Positions 62,905 through 64,000 of a DNA stretch of 64,000 nt are shown here, piece after piece. The position numbers and the translations under genes are program-made. The notes below the pieces were generated by a model that saw only the letters and a program-made list of their open reading frames with translations, made no database searches and was not told where the DNA came from. Numbering within the stretch: the first letter of the stretch is position 1; every line of letters begins with the position of its first letter. This DNA is from Hyphomicrobiales bacterium (GTDB lineage: Bacteria; Pseudomonadota; Alphaproteobacteria; Rhizobiales; Rhizobiaceae), in NCBI GenBank assembly GCA_900471605.1, contig UCEY01000065.1:70417-134416 (forward strand), given 5' to 3'.

Positions 62905-63942
62905 ATGTTTACGATCGACGCATCCAGCATTGACCGCTCGCTGCCTGTTCCCGTGGGCAAGCAGCTCTATGGGCTGCTGAGTTACATGCTGTCTTTCGGC
63001 GACATGCCGAAGGGCGTGAAGCTGCAGTCCGTGCGTCAGCTCGCAGCCGAACTCGACATAGCGCCGATGACGGTGGCTGAAGTTTACAAGCAACTCAGGG
63101 CCGACGGTCTCGTCGAGATCCGGCCCGGCCTCGGCGCCTTCACCGTCTACGAACCGCGTCGCCGGGATGGCGTTATCGCGCCGGCAAGCGTCCTCAGCGG
63201 AGATATTGACGCCCTGCTGGAAAAAGCCGAAGCGCTGGGCATTTCGCCGGTCACGCTCGCCTCGATGGTGCAGGCACAGGCAAGGCTGCGCAAGCCGCGC
63301 GTCCATCTCGATATCGTCTTCGTCGGCATATTCGAGGCCCCGGCGCGCGATTATGTCGAACAGATCCGTTCGACGCTCGCCGCCAACGACGTGATCTCGC
63401 TCCTGACCTTCGAGCAGCTCCACCAGAACGAGGAAGCGCGCGCAAAGTGCCGCAATGCGGATCTGGTGCTGACTTTCGTGCATCGGGAGGTGGAGATGCG
63501 AAGCCTCGTGCCGGAGGCCAACATCCTGTCGATCCGCTTCATTCCTTCGGAACGCACCCGCCAGTCGCTCGCACTGCTCGACCCGCGTACGCGCATCGCA
63601 GCCGTTACGCAGCTCAAGGACTATATCGCCATCATGCGCCCCAGCGTGCGCGAGTTTGCTCCCCATATTTCCGACATCACGGTGACATGGTCCTATGCGG
63701 ACGATCTGGCCGACATCATCGCTCGCTGCGACGTGGTGATCTACGCTTCCGGCGCGGACCATGTCGTCAATCTCGCGGGCCCGAACAAGCGCTGCTTCGA
63801 ATACCGCCATTCGCCGGACCCGGGCGTGCTCGAAAACCTTCTTGCGCCGGCGCTATCAGAACTGCGCCACAACAAGATTGCCGATGTCGAGCGCCCTGAA
63901 AAGGTCGCCGATATCGCGTCGCGGAGGACCAAGACCCGCTGA
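62905..63942 (+). CDS. GntR-like regulator with an unrecognised effector domain
   Basis: The protein has 345 residues. A GntR-type winged helix covers about 12-80 (LQSVRQLAAELDIAPMTVAE, VYKQLRADGLVEIRPGLGAF). The long C-terminal part (about 130-330) looks like a small-molecule-binding alpha/beta domain (LDIVFVGIFEAPARDYVEQI, ITVTWSYADDLADIIARCDV) rather than FCD or UTRA; I do not recognise it. The ATG at 62905 has no clear ribosome site, and a -10-like GATAAT ends only four bases before it. The frame is open upstream, but that part does not look like protein. It probably regulates the divergent reductase or the gene at 63990. Confidence 0.75.
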   Translation: MFTIDASSIDRSLPVPVGKQLYGLLSYMLSFGDMPKGVKLQSVRQLAAELDIAPMTVAEVYKQLRADGLVEIRPGLGAFTVYEPRRRDGVIAPASVLSGDIDALLEKAEALGISPVTLASMVQAQARLRKPRVHLDIVFVGIFEAPARDYVEQIRSTLAANDVISLLTFEQLHQNEEARAKCRNADLVLTFVHREVEMRSLVPEANILSIRFIPSERTRQSLALLDPRTRIAAVTQLKDYIAIMRPSVREFAPHISDITVTWSYADDLADIIARCDVVIYASGADHVVNLAGPNKRCFEYRHSPDPGVLENLLAPALSELRHNKIADVERPEKVADIASRRTKTR

Positions 63943-63989
63943 CCGCATAAGCCATGCTTTGAATGAACCAAACCAATAAGGGAACAGAC

Positions 63990-64000
63990 ATGAGCAAAGC
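63990..64000 (+). CDS. Start of a further gene, cut by the window end
   Basis: The ATG at 63990 follows AAGGGAAC, a good ribosome site, and begins MSK. Only the first codons are inside the window, so no function can be proposed. It lies 47 bases after the GntR-like regulator on the same strand and is probably co-transcribed with it. Confidence 0.5.

Overview
This window looks like a chromosome, chromid or large-plasmid segment from an alphaproteobacterium of the order Hyphomicrobiales (Rhizobium/Agrobacterium/Neorhizobium type). This is inferred from the high GC content, the many ABC importers, the rhizobial inositol genes (an IolC kinase fused to a DUF2090 aldolase, and an RpiR-type IolR with a GGAA-N6-TTCC operator) and the ugpBAEC arrangement. 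No rRNA, tRNA, CRISPR array, insertion sequence or replication origin was recognised.

Left part (1-5220). Three Gly/Ser/Thr-rich small secreted proteins lie in a row, the first cut by the window edge and built on a 105-bp tandem repeat. Three further small unknown genes follow, one encoding a 35-residue His-rich membrane peptide. Next is a binding protein/FecCD permease/ATPase importer of the siderophore-cobalamin type.

Inositol and phosphorylated-polyol block (5260-23498). iolC-iolD-iolE-iolB run leftward below iolR, with the inositol dehydrogenase gene divergent from iolR. A perfect IolR-type palindrome sits between the two divergent promoters. A LacI regulator then faces an AfuABC-like importer with a two-in-one permease, an inositol-monophosphatase-family enzyme, and ugpBAEC. 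Two near-identical 16-bp LacI-type operators lie in the divergent promoter region. Together these suggest import of phosphorylated polyols or glycerophospho compounds, followed by dephosphorylation and catabolism.

Middle (23644-38137). A methyl-accepting chemotaxis protein and a Tat-exported SMP-30/gluconolactonase-like protein precede an eleven-gene, tightly overlapping leftward operon and an MsbA-like ABC exporter. The stretch has clearly lower GC than its flanks. The operon encodes a LegB-like SDR, a sugar-nucleotide transferase, a second SDR, a radical SAM/SPASM protein, a hexapeptide acyltransferase, a NeuB-family synthase, an SpsF-like cytidylyltransferase, a PseG-like protein, a WbqC-like protein, a PIG-L deacetylase and a GNGPS-motif glycosyltransferase-like protein. 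It looks like a nonulosonic-acid (sialic-acid-like) pathway, but it lacks the usual aminotransferase and has gained a radical SAM enzyme. It is the best candidate here for an undescribed system.

Right part (38392-64000). Twelve leftward genes probably form one operon: LysR, an FMO-like flavoprotein, a peptide-type ABC transporter, a creatinase-like M24 protein that has lost metal ligands, a BisC-type molybdoenzyme, two carboxymuconolactone-decarboxylase/AhpD-fold proteins, a binding protein and an alpha/beta hydrolase. A DUF6880-like protein follows. Next is a sugar-acid cluster (galactonate-dehydratase-like enolase-superfamily enzyme, DapA-family aldolase, GntR regulator) divergent from another complete peptide-type ABC transporter. 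An aldo/keto reductase, a GntR-like regulator and the first codons of one more gene end the window.
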